The notes below the pieces were generated by a model, which was given only the letters and a program-made list of their open reading frames with translations, made no database searches and was not told where the DNA came from. Of a stretch of DNA of 64,000 nucleotides, positions 26,401 to 40,481 are shown in pieces (within the stretch, counting starts at the first letter, position 1; each line of letters begins with the position of its first letter). Both the position numbers and the translations under genes were made by a program. Source of the DNA: Telopea speciosissima (Eukaryota > Streptophyta > Magnoliopsida > Proteales > Proteaceae); assembly GCF_018873765.1 (NCBI RefSeq), contig NC_057916.1:30603501-30667500 (forward strand), in the 5' to 3' direction.

Positions 26401-29400
26401 GTTGTAATTATGGGAAAAAGTAATTGAAGCTCGCTTGAGACAAGAAACTAATATTCTGGATAACCAATTTGGAGAAAAAACATTGTGATACCGATTCATA
26501 AAAATAAAGGTGATATTCGAAGCTGGAACAATTATAGAGGAATTAAACTCATGAGCCATTCGTTGTAATTATGGGAAAAAGTAATTGAAGCTCGCCTGAG
26601 ACAAGAAACTAATATTCTGGATAACTAATTTGGTTTTATGCTAGGGAGATCAACCACGGAAGCTATTTATTTGCTTAGGAGACTAATGGAAAGGTTTAGT
26701 GCATATAAAAAAGATCTGCTTATGGTCTTTATTGTTTTAGAAAAAAGCATATGATAGAGTTCCTAGAGAGTTTTATTTGGCAAGTTTTAGAGAAGAAAAA
26801 TGTTTCGAGTAAATACGTGGACATAATTAAAGATATGTATAATGATGTAGTGACTAGCATAAGAACTGTGAGGGAACAGAGTAGTGAATTCCTAATAATA
26901 GTTGGACTACAATCACTATACCAAGGTTCAGCTTTAAGCCTGTATTTGTTTACACTAATCATGGATGAGATAATGAGAGACATTCAAGGACAGATCCCTT
27001 GGTGTATGCTTTTTGCAGATGATATTGTTTTAGTGGATGAAACAAATGCTGGGATAAATGCAAAGTTGGATTTATGGAGATCAACCTTGGAATCAAAGGG
27101 TTTTAAGATAAGTAGAACAAAAACAGAGTATATGATGTGTAACTTCAGTAAAAAATAGGACTGGGAGGGGTGGTGAAAATTGATGATAGGGAGCTACCAC
27201 AGGGTGAACTTTAGATACCTAGGATCAATCATGAACAAAGAAGGAGAAAGAGGGATGTTTTTATACAAAGAATTAGAATAGGGTGGGTGAGTCCGGAGTG
27301 TTTTGTGATCGGTGTATCCCTTTAAAACTCATGGGAAATTTTGTATGACAGTTATACGACCAGCAGTGATGTATGGGGCTGAATGTTGGGCAGTAAAGAA
27401 AAAACATCTAAACAAAATGTGGCTGAAATGAGGATATTGCGGTGGCTGTGTGGTAAAACTAGAAAAGATAGAATAAAGAATGAACAATTTAGAGCAAACC
27501 TGCGCGTTGCCCCTATTCATGATAAATTGCAAGAAACTCGTCTGAGGTGGCATGGCCATGTGCAACGGAGGCCTTTGAATGCTCCAGTAAGGAGAAGTGA
27601 TTTGTTTCAAATTCAAGGCGCTAAAAGAGCTAGAGGTAGGTGATGCAGATACACAACCTTGGACCAACCCAAACCCAGTTGGGTATCTAAACCAAGATGA
27701 CCCGGGTCCCAACCATTTTCTGGTTCAGTAGGATATTTAGAATTTATGTTATTTGGGAAAGATATGTAATCTTTTATTTTGGGGCAGCTATTAAACTTAT
27801 AGGGATATTTCCTATTTGTGTTTTATTGAGTTTCTGTTTTAGTTGGTCTAACTCTAAGTTTTAGGAAGTAATTAGGAGTCTATTTTTTGGGGGGTTTATA
27901 AATACATGTGTAACCACGATTGAAGCAAATTTGAAGAATGAATTGAGTTTATGGTTTGAGTAGCCTGAGGGCTGTGTGCGTGTGCACTCTTCTCCCCCCC
28001 CCCCTTTTCTTCTTATGTGATTTCTTCTCTCTTCCCCCCTACAATTCTGATTTCTTCTCCTCCTAACCGGCCCTCCACCAATTTGGTATCAAAGCCAAAG
28101 GATTCCCATCTCCTTCCTTGTCCATCTCTCATCTCCTTCTCCTTCCCTAATCTTCCTTCCTATTGCTGTTCAACCGATCCCAGAAAAAAAAAAAAAACAC
28201 TTCGATTCCACATAAGACCCCACCCCCTGCGGTTACATCAACATCCCCAAACCCCATTCCCCCTGACCACCCACAGCAGCCCCTCCCTCTATATTCCTAG
28301 TTTTCTTCCCGTTCCTTTTTTACCCCCACAGATAACCCAAACCCTCCCCTTTGATTCCACCCTTAGAAAAATAAAACCAACCCACTTTCTGTTTCCTTTT
28401 CCCTTCTTCGTCGCTGTAATAGTGAACAAAAAAAAAAAAAAAATCCTGCGTATCACTGAACCCCAGCCTGCAACAAACCCCACTGCCCCTTTTCAGCGAC
28501 AGCCCCCACCGCCCCTTTCCCTCTGAAATCTAGGGTTCAACCCAGTGAAAAAAAAAAGGAGAGCAGAGAAGATAGAGCGAGAGTCAGAAGAAGAGAGATA
28601 GAGAACATCAAAAAAAAGAAGAGAGAAAACTCCTACCTGGTTCGGAGCTGCCGCTGCCTTCTTCCGTCGAAGTCGCCGTCCTTTGCTGAAGTCCAAGTGT
28701 GGGCTGTTCAATTCTCCTTGTCGAAGTCGAAGTTCCAGTCGAACTCCCCAAGCTTCAGCCATTTTTTCCTGTGGGCATTCTCTTTGGTTTCCAGCGGTAG
28801 AAGCCAAGTCCATCACGTCTTCCAGATTCTCACCCTCCCACATGATAAGTTATTCCTTTTAATCCCATTTTTTCCCAATATTGCCCCTCCCTTTTAACGT
28901 GACACTCTCCCTTGAGCTTTATATTTTCTTTACGTTTTATCTTTTTCTAATTTCTCATCATACCCCTATTATTCTCTCTTATCACCTTTTGTCATTTAAT
29001 TTTATTTTGTTCTAAGTAGATCCCTAGTCTTTAATTTTTATTATCCATCATGTCCTTTCTTTGGTCTGCCTTAGCAACCCTTCAAAATTCCTTTAATTAC
29101 AAACTGGTCATGGACCCTTTTGTGTTCAAATTTAGAGTGTGTTTGCCCAATGGAAAGCTTGCTATGTTTTTTATTGATGAAGGGCAAAGCAACAATTTCT
29201 TCTCATGATCTGTGGTAGAGATGTTATCAAAGAACATCCAGATCATTATTCACTCTGAGGATTATGTATTCGTTGAATTCTTTGTTTCTTATTATTGTGA
29301 TAGTGCTCATTTTGAAGTGTTTGATTCTCCTCGGCGTGTTATTAAATTGGGTCGTGAATGGCTAGAAATACGAAAAGGCATCATTGATCATAACGGAAAC

Positions 29401-32400
29401 TTGTGCACCCTACATCCTTTTCACATGCCCCAGACATTCATTCTTCATGGGTTAGTTGACAACGTTTGTTCCAAGCCAAAAGAGACAACACCAGTGATAC
29501 AGCCTCAACCAGAACATCCAATAGTGGCAACGGAAGGCGAGCAGATCGTGGATCAGGTGACGACGAAATCCAGTGCAGTGAAGGTCATTCCCCATCATGA
29601 GTTCGTTCTTCCCCATGATTTCCCTGACATGGATGCAATCCCAAAGCTTCATAGTTTAGATTTTCTTCAAGTTGCAGACATGGAACCGATAGCCCCCGCT
29701 CGTGAGCTTTTATTTCTACCATTTTTTTCTCAACACCGGGGGAATTGATGCAAATACAATACCTTGGACCAACCCAAACCCAGTTGGGTATCTAAACCAA
29801 GATGAACCAGGTCCCAACCATGTTCTGGTTCAGTAGGATTTTTAGAATTTATCTTATTTGGGAAAGATATGTAATCTTTTATTTTGGGGTAGCTATTTGA
29901 CTTATAGGGAAATTTCCAATTTGTGTTTTATTGAGTTTCTATTTTAGTTAGTCTAAGTTTTAGGAAATAATTAGGAGTTTATATTTTATTATTATTTTTT
30001 TTTGGGGGGGTTGGTTATAAATACATGTGTAACCACGATTGAAGCAGATTTGAATAATGAATTGAGTTTATGGCTTGAGTAGCCTGAGGGCTGTGCGTGT
30101 GCACTCTTCTCTCCCCCCCCCCCCCTTTTCTTCTTATCCGATTGCTTCTCTCTTCCCCCTACAAGTCTGAATTCTTCTCCTCCTAACCGGTCCTCCACCA
30201 GTAGGCCTAAAATAACCATAGAAGAAGTGGTGAGGAAAGACAAGTATGGCTTTGAATAGAGCTGATTGGTGAAATAGGATCCATGTGGCCAACCCCATTT
30301 AGTTGGGATAAGGCTGAGTTGTACAGAAATATAGAAAGGTATGAGGGGCTGAAGGGGGAAAAAAGAATAAAAGAAAACACAGCTGCTTGGATTGTAATGC
30401 AAAAAGGGCTTGGTGGACTCATCACAACCAAGAGGTGAAAAGGCAAGTCCCGCAAAAGGATAATGTTTTTAAAGATCACCTTTTCCTTTATAACTAAAAG
30501 AAAGAGAAGAAAATACGATCCTTTCCTCTTCTACCCACCTTTGAATCCATGGTTTTAATGTAGATGGGGTTCACAAAGAACCACTCTACAGGAGGATCGT
30601 TAATAGTTGCAGCAGATCATCAATAATGGAAGCAATTCAGAATTAAAAGGTAAACACCAAAATAGAAGGTAACAAATACTAGGGAAACCAGCAGTGGAAA
30701 TGAACTCCAAAGGGGATCAAGTGGGCCTCTTGTGTGGTTGATTCAACCCTCCAAAGTTCTACTGGATCAGGTCTCAGGCTTCAGAGAAAAGCTGGTTCGA
30801 TTGTTGCAGGCAGCAGGACAGAAAACAGGTCCGCAGGAGTGTGCTTCGATCCTTCTCTGGTGATGATCAGCAAACAGCAGTCAAGGACTAGATTGGAGAA
30901 TATCTTCTGGACTTTAGCAGCAGTTGATTACAATAGTTGCAATCACAAATTACAGCAGGGAGTGGCTCGGTTGGGTGTAGAAGGCAGTGAAAAGAAGAGA
31001 ATAGGAAAATAGAAGGTAGGAGAAATAGAAAAGGGGGATAAGGAGATTTGGCTCTCTCAGCCCTAGGATTTTGGCTCTCTCAGCCAGGTCTCCCAGCCCT
31101 TCATGTCACACACATGGACAAGAAAAAACTTGCTCAAAGAAATAATAATCAACTTCATTAAATCTTTTTTTTTTGGGGGGGGGGGGGGGGGGGCTCTAAG
31201 GGCATTACATATTTATGGGCAGCTATGCTTGCCTTACAAGTAAGAAAATTAGAAACTTGCAAGAAAAAAGAAACAAACTAAAAATAGAAACTTAAGCCTA
31301 CTTTCTAAATCTGAAAATAGAAACTAAACTGAGCTAAGGTTGCTTAATAGACAACCACAAAATATCTAAGAGAATATTCGTAAATAGAAATAAAACTAAA
31401 CTCCTAAATTCCCCACACAGAGACAAAATTGACCCTTCTAAAAAGTCTTCACATGATCTGGTCTTGGATCCCACAGGATCTTCTAATAATATTCCACCCA
31501 GGCAAAATAAGGGGCTGTGATATTGTTCATGTGAACGGTAACGTGAAACAGTGCTTTGGTCTCTTTTTCTTCATGTTTGTCCTGCATCAGGTTTACTATC
31601 TAACATATCAGGCAATTCAAGCCAACTGTGTTTAATTTTGTGTCTCTCTGCACAATTCCTATCGGAAAAGTGTTGGTCTCATTAGTTAAATTTGATGGGC
31701 CATGAGTCACTGTTAATTTTCTAGTCTTGATGGACAGTATGCCTTGTGAAACCAGACCACATTGTTTGAATTACCTTCCAGATTGCTCCCTATACAACTT
31801 TTTGGAAAAAAATCCCTCTATCCTTATGAAGCATACAATAAATCAGACTGGAAGTATATTGAATATCCATTCTTCGAGATATGAGATTGAGTGATAAGGA
31901 ATATTTTTACTCTTATAGCCAAGCATATCCTTTCTAATGCATTAGATAGGCATTCTGGTAATTTTTGAAGTCATCACTTTTTTTCCCCCAACTTGAAAAA
32001 TGTACTTATTCTCCTTGGGCAGCAAACTCTGCTAAATTTTATGGTTCACATTTCCATTTATGTATCATTCTTAATATGGTTGATCAGGAAGGTCTTGCTG
32101 CTGCTTTTGGTAATGGCCTATCAACGGCATGTGTTGTGAATATTGGTGCTCAGATGACGTCAATCATCTGCATTGAGGTAAAGGCAGTTTGTCTGCATTA
32201 CTAATTTCTTCCTTGTTATTTGTAAATAGTGTTGGACTTTAATGTTTTAACATTTGTTAAACGATAGTGTGTTAAAATTATCATATTAATTGATAGATTT
32301 TGAATCTGCTGCTGCTGCTATGTTGCTCAAGTCTGTGAGTTTTGATTCCAAAGACTTGGATCGAAATGTGTCCTTCCCTTTTAATCCTGATGTAGATTCT

Positions 32401-35400
32401 GGCCTGAAGGAGAACCAAGGTGGTTCGAGTCAGCCTCATGTGGACCAGCTTGGACCAGTTCAAACCAGTCAAGTAGACCAGCTTGAGCCACCCAGCTGAC
32501 CTTCTAGAAGAGGCCTTTACTGGCCACAATTTTGACAGGAGATCATCTCCAGATGCCTAGTTACTAATTTATTTAGTTTCTATTTTAGTGTCCTTGTTTG
32601 TTTTAGAAGGCTGAGCTATAAAGCCTAGTAGTTTCTAATTTTAGTTAGGTTTTAGTAGTTTCTATTTCCCTACTTGCTATTTTCAGATTGGTTTCTATTT
32701 TTATTGTAGGCTTGCCTAAGCTATTAATAGGCCCCTTATTGTAAGGAAGGAACAGATTTTGAGAATAGAATTTTCAGGCCATGTTGCCACCGGTTATGGG
32801 AGAAATTCCATGTTTCAACAGCTGGGATAGCTGTAGGTGAGAGACCCAGGCTGAGAGAGCCATTCCCCTACCCCCTTCTCATCTCTATCTTCTCCTCCAT
32901 TGCAATCGATCCCCTGTTGTGCTGCTGCAACCACAGTGAAGAACACTCAAAGGCTGCTACCACTTTCCATCCAACATCAAGGCTGTTTCTGTTTCTGCTG
33001 CACCCATTCGAGTGAGACTGCTGCTGTTCCTGAGGCTTGATTCCTGCTACAACTTCAAGGCCGTGTATCTCCATTCCCTTACATCAAAACCTGCAGAGTT
33101 TTGGAGCATCATCTCACACCATCATCCCCTCCATTCGATCCCCACTTCTACCCCATTCCATTGGCTGGAATCCTCCATATTCACAAACCTTCTATTTTCA
33201 TTCCCCCTTCATAACTTCACTTCTGTCCATCAAAATTACACCAAACTTGCTGTAGATCACCTACTCCACAAGGCCCCCACTCGATCCTCATTGGAGTCCA
33301 AACAAAGTGCTGGTTTGTTAGATTACTCTTAACCTTCTATTTTTGGTGTTGCTGCTTTATCCTTCAATTCAATCATCAGAATCAAGTGTGACTTTCAGCA
33401 GTGCTTCTACTCCATACAAGCATCAATCGACCTGAGTTTGTTCCCTTCCAATGGCTGGTTTGGTTTTTATCCACTGATTTCTACTTTCTAATTTTGTGAT
33501 CTGTTGATAATTGGTGATCTGGTCATCCTATTCTGTCCCTGTCTGGAGGGTTTGCTGAATACCCTGTGGCTTACACTCGACTTTGCTATTAGCCCACTTG
33601 ATTGGCTGGGATTACAACCCAAGTTTTACATCTGAGTTTCAGCCCTTGTTATGCCCTGCGTTTGGGGTTAATTTTGATTGACTGCTGTGAACTATTGTGG
33701 ATTATTTGGGACTAAATTAACCCTAATTTAGTCTTACATTAAATCCACTAACCACTTGCTTCACTGCCCATAAATTTTATACTAGGGGAGTTATAAGAAT
33801 GAAACCTTCACTTTTATACAGCAGTTAGGGAAATAAAGGTATCTTTCGTTTTAATAGTTAATGCCTCTGCTGATTTTCAGGATGGAGTAGCTCTGCCTAC
33901 CACTGGAGTGACTTTGCCATTTGGTGGAGAAGTAAGTATACTGATTTTAGAGGCATGTACTATCATGTGCATTGTAATTTCAACAGTCCACCCCCCCCCC
34001 CCAAAAAAAAAAAAAGAAAAAAAAAAGTATCTCCCATAAATTATCCTTTTCAGGTTTAATGCTTTCTCAAGCTTAATTTACGAACATAAGAGATACTTTG
34101 AGATACATACTTCTGGACCTTTGTAATTGGCACTGTTATGTTTTGTTATAAGACTCATAACCCAACCAACTGAGATCTTTTTATTAACATGATATCTCCT
34201 GTTTCCTTCCTAAATTAGTTACTCCTTTGTTTGTAACCTCATTTTCTAAATGGTCATGTATTGACCAAGCTCTAAATGAGTATTCTCTTTCAGGATATAT
34301 CAAGAGGCTTCCTATGGATTCAGCAACACCATCAGACATGGCCAACAATTTGTACTAACCCTCTGGCAAAGCCTATAGACATGTTGATGCTCAACAAATT
34401 GAAAGAGTCTTATTGTCAGATTAGAGTGAGTTTCTTACTTGTTCGCCTTGATATCCTTAGGCCCTGATTTTCTTATCTAAACAATTAAGCTTCTCTTGTT
34501 GGGAGCAAGTTGTTTCTCACTTTTCAATAATCACTGGATATTTGTATCTTTTACTTTGTATTCATAAGCCTATAGTTTTCCTATGTCCATCTTCATTGTG
34601 GTGCTATGGCACATTTATTGAACTGAAGCTGGCTTACTGTATGATTTTAACAGATAACTAGGCACATGGAAAGAAAGGTGGAAAGAAAGGTATTTTATGA
34701 TGTGTAAAATGATTGACTTGAATCATTCTTTTTCAGTTGTAATTTTTTTCTCGAGAGTCTTGGAGCTTCTTCCTCCTCTTTGGCCTGGAGTTAGCGTTAA
34801 GGGGAACCAAGAAATAATGTGGTTCACTGGTTGAATGGAACTATTGAAGGAAAAGATGGCCTTGTCAAAGTCACTAACTTTTTGCGTAGTGAAATCTTGG
34901 TGGTTGAAGTCCATGGAATTGTTTCCATTGTTAATTGTCATCAAAGTCAAAATTGTAACAAAGATTTCAGCACTTGGATGAAGCTCTTTTAAGGAAAAGA
35001 TGGTCTTCTTAGAGTCACAGGACATATACTTTATCTGATTTATGGTGGGGAAGTTAACTTAGTAGTTTCTAAGTACAATGAGTTGATTCAGCTATTACTA
35101 ACTGCCACTTTCATAGCTGTAAATGTGGATTTCTACATGAAAGGAGTTCCCTGGTTTTAAAATGATGAATTTGAGTTTGCGTGGGACTTAAAAGGTGTGA
35201 TCTTGGAGAGTAGAAGTAGTGCAAAAGGCACTTTTCCCTTTTTTGAAGAAGCTCATACCAGTGCAACATATGATTAACTTCAATAAGTGGTCATTTGTAA
35301 ACCCCATCTCGGCCGGAATTTTGGAACCAAATTCAGTAGTTGGAAATGGTTATATTCTTAAAGTTCTTTGCAGGGCTGCTCAATACTACATATTCTTGTG

Positions 35401-38400
35401 AGGTGAACTTTAAATTCTGTTGGAAGGTTTTTGGTTCGAATGTTTCTACATGTGGTCATTCTCTTGCTTGGGCATTAGGAGAGGCTCAATGTCCATGGAG
35501 CTTACTAAAACAGCTGACCATGTTTTAGATGTTTCTTAGTACTGCTGTTGTATTTTATGGTCTTAATCTTAGGAGCAGAAATAAAAAGCAGATTATGTCA
35601 CTAAAGGGGACTGACTGGGACTTTTAAAATTTTAAGATTTTCATGTTTGGTGGAATGCTTACAACTAATTTTGTATTCAATAAAATCCGATTTTGTTGAT
35701 TAAATTGAAATTTTTGTTATGATTTCCTAGTAGACAGTCGTCTATAGACCATAAGCATTTACTTTAATGAGGAGTTTGCTGAAAGTAACTTGCATTTGAA
35801 AATTTTGTATGAAATGGCCTCTAGTTATATTTAATTTCCTTTATTTTGCAGGATGGGGAACTCGATGCTGTTGCAGTAGTTCATTCTTATGACGATGGAA
35901 TGCCTGCTGGAGTCCATAAGACTAGACTGACTGCTCTTAATGTAGGTTTCTCTTGTTAAAAAAACCCTTGTGCATCTGTTTCTCTGTTTACCTAGTAGTT
36001 ACTAGTAATCAACTTGTTCAGTTGCTTTCTCATTGTGTTGATCTTAAAGCTAGTTTACATGAATCTTGGTCAACATTGTGAACTGTTATGTGGTAGGATA
36101 GAAAATATTGAATAGGAATGAAAACAACGGAATTGTTAAAATTTATGCTAAGAGATTCCTCAGGGAGACTCTCTCTTTTCATTTAATTTTTAAATCCTGA
36201 TTCAATCGGCATAAAGAGAGAAACGGGAGGTTTTTATTTTTTCTTTCCCCCCTGTAAGCTACAGAATTTTATTGAAGAAGAAAGAATACTAGAAATAATA
36301 CAACCACCCCTCAGAGGGGAGAAATTGAGGAGATGTTTCCTGTAGAATCTGAACAAGGTGGATGACATGTTCTTGTGGATGCATCTTAGGGATGTACATT
36401 TTGGAATGGGTCTTTGGCTGGACATAAACAGAAGGATCGTTTAAAGTATCTTCCTGCTCTATTCCAAGATTTGATGTGGATGTCAGGGCTGGTTTCTTAG
36501 ATCAGGCTATTATCATATGTAGTATAAAAACACATCATGTCCGTCTTTTGGGGAACTATTATATTCATTTTGTTGGAGGAGAATATCATGTAGGGATTTG
36601 TCATCCCTCTTTGAAGCCTTGTTTAATTTTTAGTAAGGATTTTTTTTTGTAGCCTAGCAAAAAGGAAGTAGTTTTAAAAAAAAAATTCTAATCACTTAAT
36701 AGTCTTCTTTTCTTTTAGAATGATATTGATAGCATGGATCACATTTGATGCCTAATAGTTTCTGGAAATAGGTTCCTCCTATGGGTCTGTTCTACCCTCA
36801 GCTTTTGGTTCAAGATGAGTATCCACCACCACCTCGTTCTTGGTGAGTTATTTCTCCCCCAAATTCTTTTCTTGGCTTGCAACAATAAAGTGGATATGCA
36901 GATTTTATCTTTTACATTTTCTACTTAAAGTTTGGCTTTTTATCTCCAGGTTTCATGACCATGAGGATATGCTGGAAGATACATGGCATATGGATTTCCC
37001 CAGAAGGTCTGATATGTCAGATGGCTTGTTTCTTGGTGTAAATGGTGGAATGCCCATGTGGGACAACTATCCAGTCATTCAAACAAGACAGAAGAAGGAG
37101 GATAATCTCGGTCTTGCAGAAGCCATAGTGAATAGCATTCTTTCAACTGGTAAATTTTGTATATTTCTTCCACTTTGGAATTGAAGAATTTGATAGAATA
37201 TTTAATCAAACCATCCCATACCAAATTTGCAGGGCGTATAGACCTTCAAAGAAAATTGTTTGTCAGCATACAGCTGGTAAGTTTTGGTAGTATTTGTCTA
37301 CACTATTATTCGGTTACATGTTATGTATTTTGGAGAATGACATTGTTCTGGGCCTCAGATTGGTGGGGTAGCGCTAACAAGTGGACTTATTGGAGCAGTG
37401 GAGGAAAGGTATTTCTACTTTCCCCTTTCTGTGTTCTATATTCATTTTCAAAGCACTAACAGTTTGTATTATCTTTGGAGCATTGGATTTTTGCACTCTG
37501 TTCAAATGGAATCCTGGTATAACTGCCACTTATCTATATGTCTCAACCTATTTTTTTTGTATGGAGCATATCCACTGTTCCAATTTTTGTCTTTCTTACT
37601 CCAGCACTGAAATTGCTTCATTTACTGAGACTCCCATTCACACCATGAGGCAGTGCATGCTCTTCTATTTGGTCTGCATTCTAGTGTATGGATTTTAAAT
37701 TTGCAAAAATTTATTTATGACAAACTGTGAGAACCAAGATGTCCCGACGATGAGGTCCGTCTCAATAGATGAAGAATCGCCACCTAGATTAGTCCATTAG
37801 GGTCTAGGACCCACATTGAAAATATTTGACTCCATATGAACTAGTACGGCCACAAGAGTTCTGGTCATGTTGTGGACCAGGGAAGGTGTTAGGCATCCCA
37901 GTCGACCCGGATAAACCGGTCTTCCTAATTGCTCGGCATTAGTACTTCTAAGAAAGGAAAAGGGAGAACCATACCTTAGCTGAATGCACTACAAAAGAAA
38001 GGTATAGTAAATATAACCCTGTTTCTTAAACATAATATAAACTGAACATAACTACACAAGTTAAGAAGGAACAATAAAAAGACCTAAAAACATCTTGAAA
38101 CCATAAAGAAAACAAAGAACAAAAATACCTATAAAAAGATATGAGTGCCGAGATTAATATGACACCGCTGCCACCTTGTGGAAGGCAGCAGCGAGTCTCA
38201 TGCGATCTCAATGCTATATCTCCCAAATTATGAAAGCAATGAAACTGAAATTCTAGGAATAGAAAGAGTACTTATAGGACTTTGAAACACACAATGGCAA
38301 AGGTCTTGGGGATGCCCACTACACTCAGGATGCATTGCTGACAAGTCGCTGTAGAGACTCCTCGCTGCAATCTAGAGCTCTTCCACATGAATTCTGGATG

Positions 38401-40449
38401 CTTTGAGGATTGGGCATGGCCCTTTTTATAGCTTAGGAGATGGTAACCTTCCTTATGAGGATTTGGCATTTTTAATCACCTCAAACGTTCGATTTTGAGG
38501 GATATACGCTCCTATTAATCCAAGGGTCAGAAATAGAGGCGTTAAGGTAAGTATTTTTCCCTAAACCGGCACGCGAGTGACTTCCACAATGTGGCGCCGT
38601 GCACTGTAGCGACACCGGTGTGTGCCGTCACAGGGCGAAAGCATGCCATCTAAGACGTGCCCCGCGTGGTACGTGCGTCGCACATAAGCATGTCTTTGGT
38701 AGGGTTTTCTCGATTCCAATTCGGGTTTTCTTAATTTTTCTCCAAATTTTTAAAAATCTATATCTTTGATTCTGTTGGTTCAAATTTCATGATGGTGTCG
38801 TTGGAAAGCTTGTTCTGAGTTCTATCCTTGGTTGCAGAGTTTTGCATGCCATTCCTTCAAATGAAGCAGTTGATACTGTTGAGGTTAGTTTATTCTACTT
38901 GTTTTCTTGCTTCTCTTAAGGTTAATTTTTTATTGGTTTGTCTGAGTGTACTAGTGTGTCAAGTTTTAAATGCAAAGGGAACCTGATAAGGAAAACATAA
39001 TTCTTTGCTACTGCTTCAGTGTGGGACATATGCCTTTATTCAGTGGACAAGTTACATAAACTTGTTCTTCCCTTAGAATTACTGAACTAATCATGGCCTT
39101 TGCACTTTTGCGCTGAACACCTAGCAATGACCTAAATAATAATCTTACTATTTTTGTTTCATTATTATTTTTTAACTCTGTGGCTCCCCCCCATCTTCCC
39201 TCTTAAAAGGGAAGGGGTTGGGGGTTTTTTCCCCCTCTCCCCCCATGGCCCGGCGCCCCCCCCCCCCCCCAAACCCCCCCCCCCCAAAAACACCTCTTTG
39301 TCCGGACCTCCCCCCCCCCCCCCCAAAATACTTGGTTCAAGAAGTTTTCATGCCAAAGTCGAAGATTTGATTTTATATGGGTTTGAGGGTATATATTTTC
39401 GTTTTATTCTTTCTATTTTGACATTTTTTCAGATTCCCCTGGCTTTCCCTGACTTAATTGTATTTTTTTTTTTTACCTTTTAAACTAAGGCTTTTAACTA
39501 TCCATTTCAATTTTTCACTTTCCCCTCATTTTTTTCCTCTGTCTTTTCCCCCAAAACCCTTTTGTCCCCCGTCCTCTATTTTCTCCCCATATTCCCAATC
39601 CAAATTTTTTTCTTGATCCCCCCTCCTCCCCAATCCCCCCAATTCTTTTTCCCCTCCATTTCATCTTTAATTTTTAATTTTTTAAGGAAAACCAGAATGC
39701 TCAGTGATGTGAGAAAAGTCCATTTTGAGCATCTCAATTGTCATGGAACTGCTATTGAAATTTTAAATGAAATGATTTCAGACCATGGCAACCAAAGACA
39801 GCCTTCATTAGGGATGCAACTGGGCCAGTCTTTTGAGAATCCAGGCCAGCCTGGGTACCCAGGGCTCAACCCAGGCCCGGCTCAAGGTCGGGCTGGGATA
39901 TTACATTCAAGGCTTAGCCCTGTTTCTGTCATTTTCATGTTATTTTTCATCCAAAAAAATAGAAAACATAGTGTTTATCCTAAATTTGTGTATGTTTAAT
40001 ATATGACATCAATGTGTGTAAATTATGATACTAAATGCATGGCTCTTATTTTGCACACTTTGTACATATATAATACATACTTTTTACATATGTTTGTATA
40101 TATATATATATATATAGGGCAGGGCTGGGCCGAGCTCAACCCAAGGACTCAGCCCAGGCCTGGAAATCCCAACCTGCAGGATGAAAATCCCAGCCCAAGC
40201 TCTGAAATTCTTGAGTGGACTTTGGGTAGGCTTGGGCGCGTTGGGCTAACTTGCATCCATAACCTTTGTGGTTTCTTGTCTTTTTGCATCTAAGATTTTG
40301 CAACTTGTGGAGGTATTTATTTTCAAATCCATTTTCAGTAATATAAAAGTTTTCATTCAGTTAACCATGTTCTACTGTTTATTACATATCCTTTGTTACA
40401 ACAGATTCTTGGAATTCTTGACTTCGGTCGGGATGCTTGGATTCATCGT

Positions 40450-40481
<32 letters not shown>

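Larger units (their letters stand above)
27641..30200 (+). mobile_element. Compact non-autonomous LTR retrotransposon with perfect 5-bp TSD
   Basis: 5' LTR 27641-28080 and 3' LTR 29746-30200 begin TGATGCA and end CTCCACCA. The target duplication GTAGG (27636-27640 and 30201-30205) is perfect. A Met-tRNA-type PBS (TGGTATCAAAGCC) is at 28084-28096, and a polypurine-like CCGGGGGAA sits just before the 3' LTR. The interior of about 1.67 kb holds one ORF with a degenerate retropepsin-like region and no RT, integrase or RNase H. The LTR and PPT style (GGGGGAATTGATGC) is that of plant Ty3 elements; it must move with help from a relative. Confidence 0.9.
26083..30341 (+). mobile_element. LINE (non-LTR retrotransposon), 5'-truncated, with 19-bp TSD, split by an LTR element
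   Basis: A perfect 19-bp duplication ACAGAAATATAGAAAGGTA flanks the element (26083-26101 and 30323-30341). The LINE itself is 26102-27635/27640 plus 30201/30206-30322. The first part encodes reverse transcriptase; the second carries the 3' end, including the continuation of a basic C-terminal segment and the tail text CCCCATTTAGTTGGGATAAG typical of a common plant LINE. Between them lies a complete LTR element. It sits in ARP9 intron 9, sense orientation. Confidence 0.9.

Noticed and set aside
28017-28526. 169-aa Pro/Ser-rich ORF inside the compact LTR element.
   Set aside because: CT-rich leader of the LTR element starting inside its 5' LTR and crossing the PBS; no domain.
39154-39999. ORFs of 109 and 145 aa in ARP9 intron 18.
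   Set aside because: They arise from poly-C and poly-T runs and a MITE; no domain.
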